Counted from the stretch's first letter, positions 1 through 7,878 are shown. The stretch is 49,113 nucleotides of DNA from an uncultured Bermanella sp. (GCA_913058575.1 CAJXRF010000046.1:1-49113); one strand, 5' to 3'. Program-made: numbers and translations. The notes: generated from the sequence alone by a model not told the origin.

Positions 1-70
1 TCATAACCAAACGGCCTAATTTTTTGCTTATGAATATCTAATTTGTTGAGGTATTTATTTGTAAATTACA

Positions 71-271
71 ACAGGCCCTTTGGCCCATACTTTCGTTTTT
101 TATATAGTCATTACCACTCTATCTTGATTTTAGTGCCGACTTTCACCAAAGACATAAACTCATCCATTTCAGAGTTTGTTAAAGCAATACAGCCATTTGT
201 CCAATTAAATTTCTGAGTATAGAGTGGCCCCTTCGGCCCGTATATTCGCTTTGAATTTACCACTCTTTCTC
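71..271. repeat. Imperfect direct repeat around two ORF tails
   Basis: The block at about 71-120 (GGCCCTTTGGCCCATAC, then TTCG, T-rich, then TTACCACTCT) recurs at about 225-271 as GGCCCCTTCGGCCCGTAT, TTCG, TTTGAA, TTACCACTCT. On the minus strand each copy reads as the end of an ORF (GAGTGG then TAA) followed by a GGCC-containing small hairpin. This looks like a partial tandem duplication of the 3' end of the L,D-transpeptidase-like gene. The left copy runs into a stop early. From 280 to 492 I see only a short open tail ending in the right-hand TAA and no intact gene. Confidence 0.45.
111..268 (-). pseudogene. L,D-transpeptidase (YkuD) C-terminal remnant
   Basis: Reading the minus strand down to the TAA at 113-111 gives an open stretch of about 50 codons. 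It contains NWTNGCIALTNSEMDEF, the active-site block of the YkuD fold (catalytic Cys in the GCIAL context, then the Asn and Met/Asp residues), and ends VGTKIKIEW, the usual last strand of these peptidoglycan cross-linking enzymes. The frame is closed upstream by a TGA near 270, no start codon is present, and the conserved upstream His-Gly block is missing, so this is a fragment rather than a gene. A second, poorer copy of its 3' surroundings lies at 71-120. Family call fairly sure; whether the gene is truncated or just frameshifted is not. Confidence 0.6.
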
Positions 272-492
272 AAGAAGATCCTCTCCATTTACTGCACAAT
301 ACTTATAATCTTGAGGTAAGCCTTTAAATGGATAATCATTTCTCACTCACATATTTGAAAGGAACTTATCGAAAATATGCACTCTTGATAAGTATGCCCT
401 CACTAACTTTTAACGTTCAAGAAAAGACATGTTTACTCAATAACATACCTACTCTAAATGACACCTAAGATCGCTAGTGGGACAAGTTTTAT

Positions 493-1542
493 TTACTGTA
501 CTAAACGACGCTTCAATTCAGCCGAAGCTTGCAACATAGCCGAGCGAACTGCCGGCACATCTTTCAATACATTCAATAATCCAAAATCGTGAATCATGCC
601 GTTATATCGCGTTACCGTTACATCTACGCCTGCGGCATCCAGTTTAGCACCATAGGCCTCTCCTTCATTTCGCAATACATCCTTTTGTGCAGTTTGAATA
701 AGCGCCGGAGGTAAACCACTCAATTGTTTTAGGGTGGCCCGTAAAGGGGAGGCGTATATTTCATTGCGCTGCTGGGCATTAGTGGTGTAATTATCCCAAA
801 ACCATCTCATCATGTTTTGTGTTAGGAAGTGTCCATTGGCAAACTCTTGATAAGAGGCATTTTCAAAATTGGCATCGGTCACAGGCCACAATAATAATTG
901 AAAATTAATATTGGGGCTGCCTTTTTCTTTGGCCATAAGACTTACCACCGCGGCCATGTTTCCTCCTACGCTGTTGCCCGCCACCGCCAATTTTGAAGCA
1001 TCAAGGTTCAATGAGTGACCATGCTTGGCTACCCATAAGGTGGCCTCGTATGCTTGATTAATAGCAGTGGGGTATTGAGCCTCAGGTGACGGTGTATAAT
1101 TTACATATACCGCCGCAGCCCCTGAGCCCAATACTAAATCAGTGATGAGGCGTTCATGGGTTTTAAAATCCCCCAACACCCATCCTCCCCCATGAAAAAA
1201 CATAAATACTGGTAAGGGTTTGGTGACGCCTTTGGGGCGCACAATTTTAAGTTGAATGTCTTGCCCTGCTACTTGAATAGTTTTATCAGTAACCTGCGTA
1301 TTAAACTTGGGCATCTTTACGCTTTGCTGTGCACCAATGAGTACATTGCGAGCGTCGTTAACCGATAATTTCTCTAACGGCCTACCGCCCCCATCTTGTA
1401 AAGCCTGTAAGAATGATTGCGTTTCATGCTCAACCCCTGCACTGCCTGCAGCCATGGCCGCACTGCCGCCACTCAATACAATTAAACCCAAACAAGCCAT
1501 CCGTAAACGGTGAACTTTATTTTTTAAAAAAATCGCTTTCAT
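493..1542 (-). CDS. Secreted alpha/beta-hydrolase esterase (HSL family)
   Basis: Carboxylesterase of the hormone-sensitive-lipase type (family IV), probably hydrolysing short acyl or acetyl esters in the periplasm or outside. About 35 N-terminal residues form a signal peptide (basic start, hydrophobic core, AMAAGSA). HGGGW near residues 117-121 is the oxyanion-hole motif, GNSVGGN near 191 carries the nucleophile Ser, and QKDVLRNEGEAY and IHDFG supply the Asp and His of the triad. I start at the ATG at 1542, which has GGGAG 8 bases upstream; an in-frame TTG at 1557 would put the ribosome site inside the gene. It lies 27 bases behind ohr on the same strand and is probably co-transcribed, so it may be peroxide-induced. 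Substrate unknown. Confidence 0.85.
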   Translation of the reverse strand: MKAIFLKNKVHRLRMACLGLIVLSGGSAAMAAGSAGVEHETQSFLQALQDGGGRPLEKLSVNDARNVLIGAQQSVKMPKFNTQVTDKTIQVAGQDIQLKIVRPKGVTKPLPVFMFFHGGGWVLGDFKTHERLITDLVLGSGAAAVYVNYTPSPEAQYPTAINQAYEATLWVAKHGHSLNLDASKLAVAGNSVGGNMAAVVSLMAKEKGSPNINFQLLLWPVTDANFENASYQEFANGHFLTQNMMRWFWDNYTTNAQQRNEIYASPLRATLKQLSGLPPALIQTAQKDVLRNEGEAYGAKLDAAGVDVTVTRYNGMIHDFGLLNVLKDVPAVRSAMLQASAELKRRLVQ

Positions 1543-1569
1543 AGTCTGCTCTCCCAACCGTAAAAAAGG

Positions 1570-1995
1570 TTAAACAATTTCTAACGACACATTAATATTG
1601 TTACGGGTGGCATTTGAATAAGGGCAAACGATGTGTGCTTGATCCACCAACTGCTGAGACTTTTCTAACCCAATGCCTGGCAGGCGTATGGTTAATGCCA
1701 CTTCAATTCCAAAGCCCGTTTCAATGGCACCAATGCCAACCCGAGCGCTGACGATGACGTCATCGGCTAAAATGAGTTTTTGCTTGGCAGCCACAAATTT
1801 AAGGGCTCCTAAAAAACACGCCGAATAGCCTGCCGCAAATAGTTGCTCTGGGTTAGTGCCCTCTCCTCCCTGCCCACCTAACGCTTTAGGGGTGGTTAAT
1901 TTCACATCCAGTTCAGAGTCACTGGATACGGCACGGCCATCACGTCCACCATTGGCTTGGGCATAGGCGTTATATAACACTTCTTGTACTGGCAT
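1570..1995 (-). CDS. ohr: Organic hydroperoxide resistance protein Ohr
   Basis: Thiol peroxidase of the Ohr branch of the OsmC/Ohr fold, reducing organic and fatty-acid hydroperoxides to alcohols in the cytoplasm with lipoylated partners. From the chosen start it has the complete active site: Arg near 21 (GGRDGRA), Glu near 50 (NPEQLFAAGYSAC), peroxidatic Cys60 and resolving Cys124 (VCPYSNATR), matching Cys61/Cys125 of characterised Ohr. Full length for the family (141 residues). Start: AAGGAG sits only 2-3 bases before an ATG at 2001 but about 7 before the ATG at 1995, so 1995 is preferred. It follows ohrR by about 150 bases containing a terminator and a palindrome, so it has its own promoter. 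Confidence 0.93.
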   Translation of the reverse strand: MPVQEVLYNAYAQANGGRDGRAVSSDSELDVKLTTPKALGGQGGEGTNPEQLFAAGYSACFLGALKFVAAKQKLILADDVIVSARVGIGAIETGFGIEVALTIRLPGIGLEKSQQLVDQAHIVCPYSNATRNNINVSLEIV

Positions 1996-2060
1996 TTTCA
2001 TGCTCCTTTGGGTTTAAGGCTCGCCATTGAACCTTTTAATAATCAACACTCAATACATAT

Positions 2061-2079
2061 CGCGCTATTAGATAGCGCG
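2061..2079. promoter_or_regulatory. Candidate OhrR operator upstream of ohr
   Basis: Perfect 19-base palindrome with 8-base arms CGCGCTAT and ATAGCGCG around TAG. Its core CTATTAGATAG is nearly the same as the core upstream of ohrR (CTATTTAATAG at 2635-2645). It lies 66 bases before the ohr start, downstream of the ohrR terminator. OhrR regulators (MarR family) bind palindromes of this size; assignment to this OhrR is inference from position and from the shared core. Confidence 0.6.
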
Positions 2080-2091
2080 CTACTTGATAAA

Positions 2092-2130
2092 TTATAAAAA
2101 ACCCAAACATTCACTGACACTGTTTGGGTT
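2092..2130 (-). terminator. Rho-independent terminator of ohrR
   Basis: Ten-base perfect stem AACCCAAACA (2100-2109) and TGTTTGGGTT (2121-2130) with an 11-base loop. Read on the minus strand it is followed by TTTTTTATAATTT, a good U tract, about 20 bases after the ohrR stop codon. Confidence 0.8.
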
Positions 2131-2151
2131 ACTTCGTCACAAAAGGAATAT

Positions 2152-2598
2152 CTAACAACTGCGCAACAGGTTGCTTCTAATCACTTCTAAAGCTTGCTTA
2201 ATTTCCTTGGCCCCTTGCTCACTCACCCCTAGGGCACAGCCTACCGATTCAAATAAATCCGTTGAATGCTCTTCCAGCTTTATGCCTTCACTTCCCAATG
2301 TAATCAGCACATGGCGCTCATCTTCTGGTGCTCTTCTGCGTATGACTAAATCGGCTTTTTCCATACGCTTCAATAGTGGCGTTAACGTGGCGGAATCAAG
2401 AAACAACTGCTCACCAATCTCAGAAACCGTCGCCTCTTTTTGCTGCCATAACACCACCAACACCAAATACTGAGAATAGGTAATGTTCAATGGCTTTAAC
2501 TGCGCACGGTACACCTTGTTCATGGCTAATGACGTGGAGTACAAAGAAAAACACAACAAGTTATCTAATTTAGGGGTCTTGGCCATGCTGTTCATCAT
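2152..2598 (-). CDS. ohrR: MarR-family peroxide sensor OhrR, two-cysteine type
   Basis: Winged-helix repressor that releases DNA when its reactive Cys is oxidised by an organic hydroperoxide, derepressing ohr. Cys16 sits in DNLLCFSLYSTS, the sensing position of OhrR. Cys121 lies exactly 105 residues later, the same spacing as Cys22 and Cys127 of Xanthomonas OhrR, so this should be the two-Cys form that closes an intersubunit disulphide. A third Cys is the last residue (148). The recognition helix and wing (DSATLTPLLKRMEKADLVIRRRAPEDERHVL) are intact. The start is uncertain: Met1, Met2 and Met5 are all possible and no clear Shine-Dalgarno is visible. It is encoded directly upstream of ohr in the same direction; a matching palindrome at 2635 suggests autoregulation. 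Confidence 0.92.
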   Translation of the reverse strand: MMNSMAKTPKLDNLLCFSLYSTSLAMNKVYRAQLKPLNITYSQYLVLVVLWQQKEATVSEIGEQLFLDSATLTPLLKRMEKADLVIRRRAPEDERHVLITLGSEGIKLEEHSTDLFESVGCALGVSEQGAKEIKQALEVIRSNLLRSC

Positions 2599-2630
2599 GC
2601 AGTTAATAGAATAGCTCGCATATTACATAG

Positions 2631-2650
2631 CGCACTATTTAATAGCAAGC
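2631..2650. promoter_or_regulatory. Candidate OhrR operator upstream of ohrR
   Basis: CGCACTATTTAATAGCAAGC: near-palindromic core CTATTTAATAG with flanks resembling the ohr-proximal site (CTATTAGATAG, 2065-2075). It is about 35 bases before the ohrR start, where a repressor would block its own promoter. A half-site-like GAATAGC lies at about 2608. Confidence 0.5.
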
Positions 2651-3268
2651 AATATAAATAACAACACACCCTACAAAGTAATACAGAGAATATCTGCAAA
2701 TGATAAAGCCCAAAGGTGGGAATATTTATAAAAAGCAATTACCACTAAATTCAGCGATGCAGTCACTTATTATTAGCCCTAATTTAGCCCAAGCCACCAG
2801 CACTTAAAACATCAATGAAAAATACGAATTAGTTATAAGCTGATTAGTTATTGGATAAACAACCTATTAAGTTAAATGGCGCTTTTCAGTCATTCTATTT
2901 TAATTTTTTGTAGCCTATTGTTTTAACTGCCTTTTATACTTTTAAACCTCAATACTATTTATTAAAAAAGTTAAATTCCTAATCTATAGTTCAACGTAAC
3001 CAAGTTTTCGTTTGGTTAAATGCACAAGCGCGGGCGAGAGTATTAGCATCTAAACAATTGACACAACACCGCCCTAAAGAACGTTTAGGCAGTGTTCTAT
3101 TTCACCGTATATTCTTAGGTTTTATTTATGCCAAAAAGCCCTACATCACCCATAAACTCCATATATTTGAAAATACGACTAAATAAACCTTACAAACCCA
3201 CTTTAGATCCTTTCTAACAGGATAAATGGGGCTACAATCAATAAAAATGCTTATTAAAGGAGTAATAA
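2651..3268. other. Intergenic region with hairpins and one open stretch
   Basis: About 620 bases between divergent ohrR and the HDOD gene. A hairpin with stem TAACCAA/TTGGTTA lies at about 2996-3018 and an imperfect one around 3066-3100 (AACACCGCC... GGCAGTGTT). A 67-codon open stretch without any ATG or ribosome site runs at 2983-3186 on the plus strand (contains WLNAQARARVLASKQ and LFHRIFLGFIYAKK). Its composition looks like coding sequence, so it may be a decayed gene, but I cannot name a family. The last 80 bases should hold the HDOD promoter. Confidence 0.3.
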
Positions 3269-4114
3269 GTGAGCGACGCTATGATCATTCCACCCCAGCC
3301 TAATATTCTGCTGTCAATTCAAAAGTTGATGGGTCAAGAAGAGCCTGATATCGGAGCTATTTCTACCCTTGTTAAAGAGGACATAGCCCTTTATACCTTG
3401 TTTTTGTCTGCCGCTAATAGCCCGTGGATGGGGCTTAGCCAGCCTGCAACCTCCATCGAACACGCCATCATGCTCATGGGCTTAGATCGCATATACAGCA
3501 TGGTGCAAGGCATTGCCATTCGCAGTGCCTTTAGTGATTGTCCCCTTCAAGATACCTTTTGGAACGCCGCAATTGATGTGGCAGGAGTTTGCAGTGACCT
3601 AGCCCACCGTTTTAGCGGGCTGGATAGAGATATTGCTTATAGCATAGGTATGCTGCACAACGCTGGTATGGCCATCATGATGAACAACCAACCTGGCTTT
3701 GATACCTTCATTCAAGACCATGGCTTTTTGTCATGCGCTAAATTGTGTAGCAATGAGCGCAATGAATTTGGTACTGACCATTATTTACAAGGTGCCCTTA
3801 TGGCCAAGCAGTGGAACCTAGGCGAAGAGGTGGTTTTTAGCATTCGCTGCCAACCCATTGCACAGAAAATATTAACCGGTGAAAAAAAAATGGATGAAAA
3901 CGTTTGTACATATTTATCCATTTTATTACTGGCAAAAAATGTCAGCGCAGAATTTAGAAAATATTGGGCCATCGACACAGATACTGATGAAGCCAATTAC
4001 GAAACGGAAATAGCACTGAATTACATGCACATCAATCACGGGGAGTTTGATGAATTAAAAGAAGATTTGCTTGATGCATTTGCAACAAAAAAAGAAAAAG
4101 AAAAATCACATTAA
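3269..4114 (+). CDS. HDOD-domain protein
   Basis: Stand-alone HDOD domain (metal-free relative of HD phosphohydrolases), a group usually involved in signalling, often tied to cyclic-di-GMP or chemotaxis pathways. Family hallmarks: LVKEDIALYTLFLSAANS, the SIEHAIMLMGLDRI helix near 60-75, and DIAYSIGMLHNAGMAIM near 120-135. No receiver, GGDEF or EAL domain is attached. The start is GTG at 3269 with a strong AAAGGAG at 3256-3262. The C-terminus is charged and Lys/Glu rich. It is monocistronic here; the neighbouring PACE gene runs the other way. Exact function cannot be read from sequence. Confidence 0.85.
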   Translation: MSDAMIIPPQPNILLSIQKLMGQEEPDIGAISTLVKEDIALYTLFLSAANSPWMGLSQPATSIEHAIMLMGLDRIYSMVQGIAIRSAFSDCPLQDTFWNAAIDVAGVCSDLAHRFSGLDRDIAYSIGMLHNAGMAIMMNNQPGFDTFIQDHGFLSCAKLCSNERNEFGTDHYLQGALMAKQWNLGEEVVFSIRCQPIAQKILTGEKKMDENVCTYLSILLLAKNVSAEFRKYWAIDTDTDEANYETEIALNYMHINHGEFDELKEDLLDAFATKKEKEKSH

Positions 4115-4134
4115 TTTTCCTCCGCTAAGTGCAG

Positions 4135-4563
4135 TTATATAGATACCTTCTGACAGGGTCCCTTCATTCGATCCAGAAGCACATCGTAACCCCAGTTAAA
4201 ACCAATGGCATACACAAAGAAAAACAACACCACCCCTATATCTAATGCCAACACCGTTAAGAAGCTTTTTTGCAAAATCCACATAATCACTGGGAATGAA
4301 AACACCATCATGCCCAGTTCAAACAAAGCCCCGTGGGTCACCCGCACTTTAAAAGACCGGTTTAATCGGTCGTGGCCATATAGACGGTCAAATCCCACAT
4401 TAAAAATATAGTTCCAAGCCATGGCAATTAGCGACAAGATCACCGCCAACAAGGTCATGGAGCCAGCTTCTTGATCTGTGGTGGCCATGGCCAGCAGAGT
4501 TAAAGCCACTAATGCGATCAGTTCAAACAACACTGCATGAAAAATACGTTCTTTAGATCCCAT
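4135..4563 (-). CDS. PACE-family multidrug efflux protein (AceI-like)
   Basis: Small inner-membrane proton-coupled exporter of the proteobacterial antimicrobial compound efflux family, whose founding member AceI exports chlorhexidine and short diamines. Two tandem bacterial-transmembrane-pair domains give four helices. The first begins RIFHAVLFE (Arg6, His9, the essential Glu14); the second repeats the pattern as RVTHGALFELG. WNYIFN and FNWGYDV close the two halves. Length of 142 residues is normal. It is divergent from a LysR regulator, the same arrangement as aceI/aceR of Acinetobacter, which supports the call. Its substrate here is unknown. Confidence 0.88.
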   Translation of the reverse strand: MGSKERIFHAVLFELIALVALTLLAMATTDQEAGSMTLLAVILSLIAMAWNYIFNVGFDRLYGHDRLNRSFKVRVTHGALFELGMMVFSFPVIMWILQKSFLTVLALDIGVVLFFFVYAIGFNWGYDVLLDRMKGPCQKVSI

Positions 4564-4661
4564 GTACCACTCCTGTTATGACCATTCTATGTGATTTGAA
4601 TACCTGCTATCTTATGCTTAAACCAGATACTTGAAAGTTAGTTACTATCAGGAATAGTGAT

Positions 4662-5540
4662 ATGTATAGCTTGGATCATTTAACCATGTTCGTGGAATCG
4701 GCCAAGAGCGGTTCATTTTCAGCCTGTGCTCGTAAGTTAGGCAAGGTGCAATCGGCCATTAGCCAAGGCATTGCTCACTTAGAAACCGATATGAATAAAC
4801 AGCTGTTTGACCGCTCTACTCGTAAGCCCAGTCTTACCGAAGACGGCAAGCGCCTTCTAGTGTATGCCGAAGCCGTTTTACGACAGTCACAAGAACTTCA
4901 CAGCGTCGTACAAGCCATAGATAGAATGGAAGAACCACTGATTAAATTAGCGGTAGAAAACGCCTTATTAGTGCCGAAGTTTAGCCAAATATTACAAACA
5001 TTTTCTAAGCGCTTCCCCGCCACCGCCATTGAAGTGATTTCCATGACCAGCACCGATGTTTTAGATGACATCATGAATCATCAAGCTCAGCTGGGGCTAA
5101 TGTTTACCCACCACAGCTTTAGTGAAGACGTGGAACTGTGTTACATCGGCAACTTACCCTTTTACCCTGTGTGCGCCCATCATCACCCCCTTGCACAAGC
5201 ACAACACATTAAAGTAAATGAACTCATTGCTCACAAACAAATTATGTTACGCGGTGCCAAGGGGGAAGCGACTCATTGGCTACCCAAAATATCCGCGGAT
5301 ATTTGGTGGGCCAATAGCTTTAGCAGCATTTATAAATTGGTGGAACAGGGCATTGGATGGTCTTATTTGCCAGGACACTTGGCAGATGAGCGCTTAAGTT
5401 TTGGGCGGTTAACCCGCTTACCGTTTTCCATAGACCATAAAGATTGGAGCCCATCCATAGAATTGATCACGCCTAAGAATATTGTAAAGGGCCCAGCACT
5501 TTCTTGGTTGTATGAGGCGATGAAGGAATTATTGGATTAA
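4662..5540 (+). CDS. LysR-family transcriptional regulator
   Basis: LysR-type regulator with the N-terminal winged helix (SFSACARKLGKVQSAISQGIAHLE, residues about 17-40) and the C-terminal periplasmic-binding-like effector domain (from about 90). ATG at 4662 with AGGA 8 bases upstream. It is divergent from the PACE efflux gene with a 98-base shared intergenic region, so it is probably the AceR-like local regulator of that exporter. A T-N11-A dyad (TATCA at 4646, TGATA at 4658) overlaps its own start region and might be autoregulatory, but this is weak. The effector is unknown; in the AceR case it is the exported drug or polyamine. Confidence 0.85.
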   Translation: MYSLDHLTMFVESAKSGSFSACARKLGKVQSAISQGIAHLETDMNKQLFDRSTRKPSLTEDGKRLLVYAEAVLRQSQELHSVVQAIDRMEEPLIKLAVENALLVPKFSQILQTFSKRFPATAIEVISMTSTDVLDDIMNHQAQLGLMFTHHSFSEDVELCYIGNLPFYPVCAHHHPLAQAQHIKVNELIAHKQIMLRGAKGEATHWLPKISADIWWANSFSSIYKLVEQGIGWSYLPGHLADERLSFGRLTRLPFSIDHKDWSPSIELITPKNIVKGPALSWLYEAMKELLD

Positions 5541-5571
5541 AAGAAAACAGACATTAATTGAAAGGCATTGA

Positions 5572-5604
5572 AAAAAGAGTAGCGGTGTAGTCGCTACTCT
5601 TTTT
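5572..5604. terminator. Bidirectional terminator
   Basis: Thirteen-base perfect stem AAAAAGAGTAGCG (5572-5584) and CGCTACTCTTTTT (5592-5604), 7-base loop. It sits between the convergent LysR gene and the DUF2059-like gene with T tracts in both directions. Confidence 0.9.
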
Positions 5605-5613
5605 ATAAGTTGT

Positions 5614-6420
5614 TTACTGAGCAGCCAATTTTTTATTTTTTAACTGCGTGCCCACCTTCACGGACCAATCCTTAAAAGTTTCATTAAACGCGGCCCACAT
5701 TAAATCTAGCTCATGCTGCCCAAGTTCGCTTTTGTAAAAATCAGCATATTCATTTAATTGTTCAGTGCTGACATTTCGGTAAATATAAAATGACGTCATG
5801 ATCATTTGCTGATTCATTTGTCCAGCTAGCATGGGTTTCATTTGTGCAATCATGGTTTCAAATTTCTCAGTTTCACTATCCCCTGTGGCTAAAGCCATGG
5901 ACTTCATAATGCTGACGATCAGCTCAACTGTCATGTCCGTCATTTTAGTGTTTTTAACCAAGTTTTGAATGGCTGATACCACTTCTTGTTTAGGTGGGTT
6001 AGTTTGTAATACACCCATGTAGTGCATTAAATCCGCTTGAAAATTTGGCTGAGTGGCTTGCAACTCTTGACCTGTCATGGTTTTAGCCAAACTTGAATTT
6101 TGCCATTCATTTAAATCTGAAAACTGCTCTTTAGTGGAGTGGTCACGAATGTAAGCTTTGGTGATGGCCATGGCGTCTTCAATATTCCAAACCGCCATAA
6201 TTTCTTGAATGCTTTGATCTACTGCAGCTGGATCTGAACTGGTTAGTTTTTGCTGCTGCCCCATGGCCAACATTTGATCAGGCAAAGACTCAAAGGTATC
6301 TTTTAAACCAATTTTCTCAATATATTGATTGATCTGCTCATCAGAAATAGAGGCAGGTAATGCTCCATAAGTAAGGGAAGCATATAGAGAAAAACTCAAA
6401 ACAAGTAACAGGTACTTCAT
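5614..6420 (-). CDS. Exported DUF2059-like protein
   Basis: Exported helical protein of 268 residues. A signal peptide ends around residue 19 (LYASLTYG-A). The C-terminal third contains VSTEQLNEYADFYKSELGQ, which resembles the signature of DUF2059 (a Tyr/Phe-Tyr-Lys-Ser-x-x-Gly-Gln helix). The first half has a second, weaker set of similar helices (WNIEDAMAITKAY, FSDLNEWQNSSLAKTMTGQEL), so this could be two degenerate copies of the domain. Function of the family is unknown; it is periplasmic by the signal peptide. No operon partner. Confidence 0.6.
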   Translation of the reverse strand: MKYLLLVLSFSLYASLTYGALPASISDEQINQYIEKIGLKDTFESLPDQMLAMGQQQKLTSSDPAAVDQSIQEIMAVWNIEDAMAITKAYIRDHSTKEQFSDLNEWQNSSLAKTMTGQELQATQPNFQADLMHYMGVLQTNPPKQEVVSAIQNLVKNTKMTDMTVELIVSIMKSMALATGDSETEKFETMIAQMKPMLAGQMNQQMIMTSFYIYRNVSTEQLNEYADFYKSELGQHELDLMWAAFNETFKDWSVKVGTQLKNKKLAAQ

Positions 6421-6549
6421 TATTCAAATCCAGTTTGGTTATTTGGCGGAAAATTATATCAGGTTTATGACAACTTTTAACGGCTATAACAGTGTTGTTC
6501 ACCCACAACTGCTGTTAATATCCTGCCCTTTTTAAGGACGAAGAAACAC

Positions 6550-7047
6550 ATGAATTTTAAAACTCTGCTGATGTTAAGTTTATTCAGCACTTCCGCCATG
6601 GCCGAATTGAAATCTATGGCAATGGATGATATGGACGCAATATTATCCGAAACAGGGGAATTTACATCCCAATCCTATCAACATTCTTTTACCATGGAAG
6701 CCAATTTTGATCTGGGCAGTGCCAATGGCAAGTTAAGCAATTGCTCAAACACAAACCCTAGGCACGATACCTCTTTTTATCCATGCTGGAACGGGCAATC
6801 AAAAGATTTTCTATCAAAATTAGCCTTCACCCTTCGCCCAAAAAACATCAAGGAAAATCACAGCCAGTTTACTTTTCAGTTAACCAATAAAGGTAAATTG
6901 AAAAATATAAAAATTAAAGGTGTTAAAGATAAAGCAAGTCGCAGACAGCTCACTCAGTTACTAGAAGAAATGGAATTTGGGTACGCTCAATCGCCTCATC
7001 CACAAATGGTTTCGCTAAACATTACCACAACGCAAACCACGCGCTAA
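6550..7047 (+). CDS. Hypothetical exported protein
   Basis: 165 residues with a clear signal peptide (cleavage after AMA at about 18). The mature N-terminus ELKSMAMDDMDAILSETG resembles the short LxxMDDxxLxxVTGQ motif found at the start of DUF6160-type surface or pilus-associated proteins, but the rest is not recognised. Two Cys (NCSNTN and YPCWNG) may form a disulphide. The C-terminal part (GKLKNIKIKG... followed by an amphipathic helix and SPHPQMVSLNI) vaguely recalls a TonB-type C-terminal fold. AAGGACG lies upstream of the ATG. Role unknown. Confidence 0.5.
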   Translation: MNFKTLLMLSLFSTSAMAELKSMAMDDMDAILSETGEFTSQSYQHSFTMEANFDLGSANGKLSNCSNTNPRHDTSFYPCWNGQSKDFLSKLAFTLRPKNIKENHSQFTFQLTNKGKLKNIKIKGVKDKASRRQLTQLLEEMEFGYAQSPHPQMVSLNITTTQTTR

Positions 7048-7063
7048 ATACCCAGTTGTGACC

Positions 7064-7110
7064 AATATGGCTTTTTACCTAAAACGAATTTGTTTGTGAG
7101 AAGCCATATT
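7064..7110. repeat. Inverted repeat after the exported-protein gene
   Basis: Perfect 10-base arms AATATGGCTT (7064-7073) and AAGCCATATT (7101-7110) separated by 27 bases. It may act as a terminator for the gene ending at 7047; no U tract follows directly. A 65-codon minus-strand ORF (7079-7276, one predicted membrane helix, no ribosome site) ends inside the loop and is not convincing as a gene. Confidence 0.4.
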
Positions 7111-7830
7111 TAAAAAATATTATGATAAAAGTCGCAATGACGTGGAATACCAGCAACTTCACAAAGACGCTGATGACTGCTTCATGAATATCCCCAAAAA
7201 AACGTTTCCATGTCATATGATCATTAAGAGCCTTGCTTAATATTAAGCGACGCAAACATATTAACTGGTAATTCATAACTTCGTGCAGTCAGGTAGCCCA
7301 TTACAGGTACAATTAATCGCCCCCATACAACCACCTTAAAAGCCTTTACAAGCAATTTGACCTACCTTGAAGGGGTTAGCTGCCTTTCATAACAAAACAT
7401 TCAAACACTCGAATAATAACCAACAAATTGGTAAACGTAATCACGTCTATGGATCAAGAGCCGAGCGCGGAAGATGCCAGGCCTGGCTTAGTTGGGCCCA
7501 CTTTTTGGGTTAGCTAATCTCAAGTATCCATTTATGGCACAGAGTTCTTTAGTCACCAAGTGAATGACTATTTTTAGAAGCCCACACCCCGATGGCTATC
7601 GTCAAAAAATATAGACGTGTTGCGACACCCACCATGGCTTACAGAAAATGTAAAAAAGCGTTAATCAAGCAGGATATTGAAATGCATCTGTCAGATCACA
7701 CATATAAAGATAGGCTGCGTGGCAGTAGCCATTAATTAAAACGTTTGGCGTCATTCCAGCAGAAGTAAAAGAGATCAATTAAGGGAATCTTACCCCTAAC
7801 TCATTTAGGCCAAATAGCAGGCACTAAAAA
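7111..7830. other. Gene-poor, possibly decayed region
   Basis: No convincing gene in about 720 bases. Short open stretches exist on the plus strand: one of roughly 49 codons from about 7373 to the TAG near 7515 (contains GKRNHVYGSRAERGRCQAWL) and a 47-codon ORF at 7592-7735 (MAIVKKYRRVATPTMAYRKC...) without a ribosome site. They read like broken coding sequence but match no family I recognise. Base composition is like the rest of the window. Confidence 0.3.
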
Positions 7831-7867
7831 ACACCCGAACCTGAAAGACCAAAAACAGATTCGGGTG
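7826..7867 (-). terminator. Terminator behind a tiny ORF
   Basis: Stem CACCCGAA (7832-7839) and TTCGGGTG (7860-7867), 20-base loop. On the minus strand it is followed by TTTTTT. It lies 12 bases after the stop codon of the 16-codon ORF at 7879-7929, as expected for a real short transcript. Confidence 0.75.
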
Positions 7868-7878
7868 CTTCTTAAAAA

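Noticed and set aside
2996-3100. Closely spaced hairpins suggestive of an integron attC site
   Set aside because: No conserved R'/R'' core sites, no integrase and no cassette array around them.
7079-7276. 65-codon minus-strand ORF with one hydrophobic segment
   Set aside because: No ribosome site, ends inside an inverted repeat, surrounded by decayed sequence; not supported as a gene.
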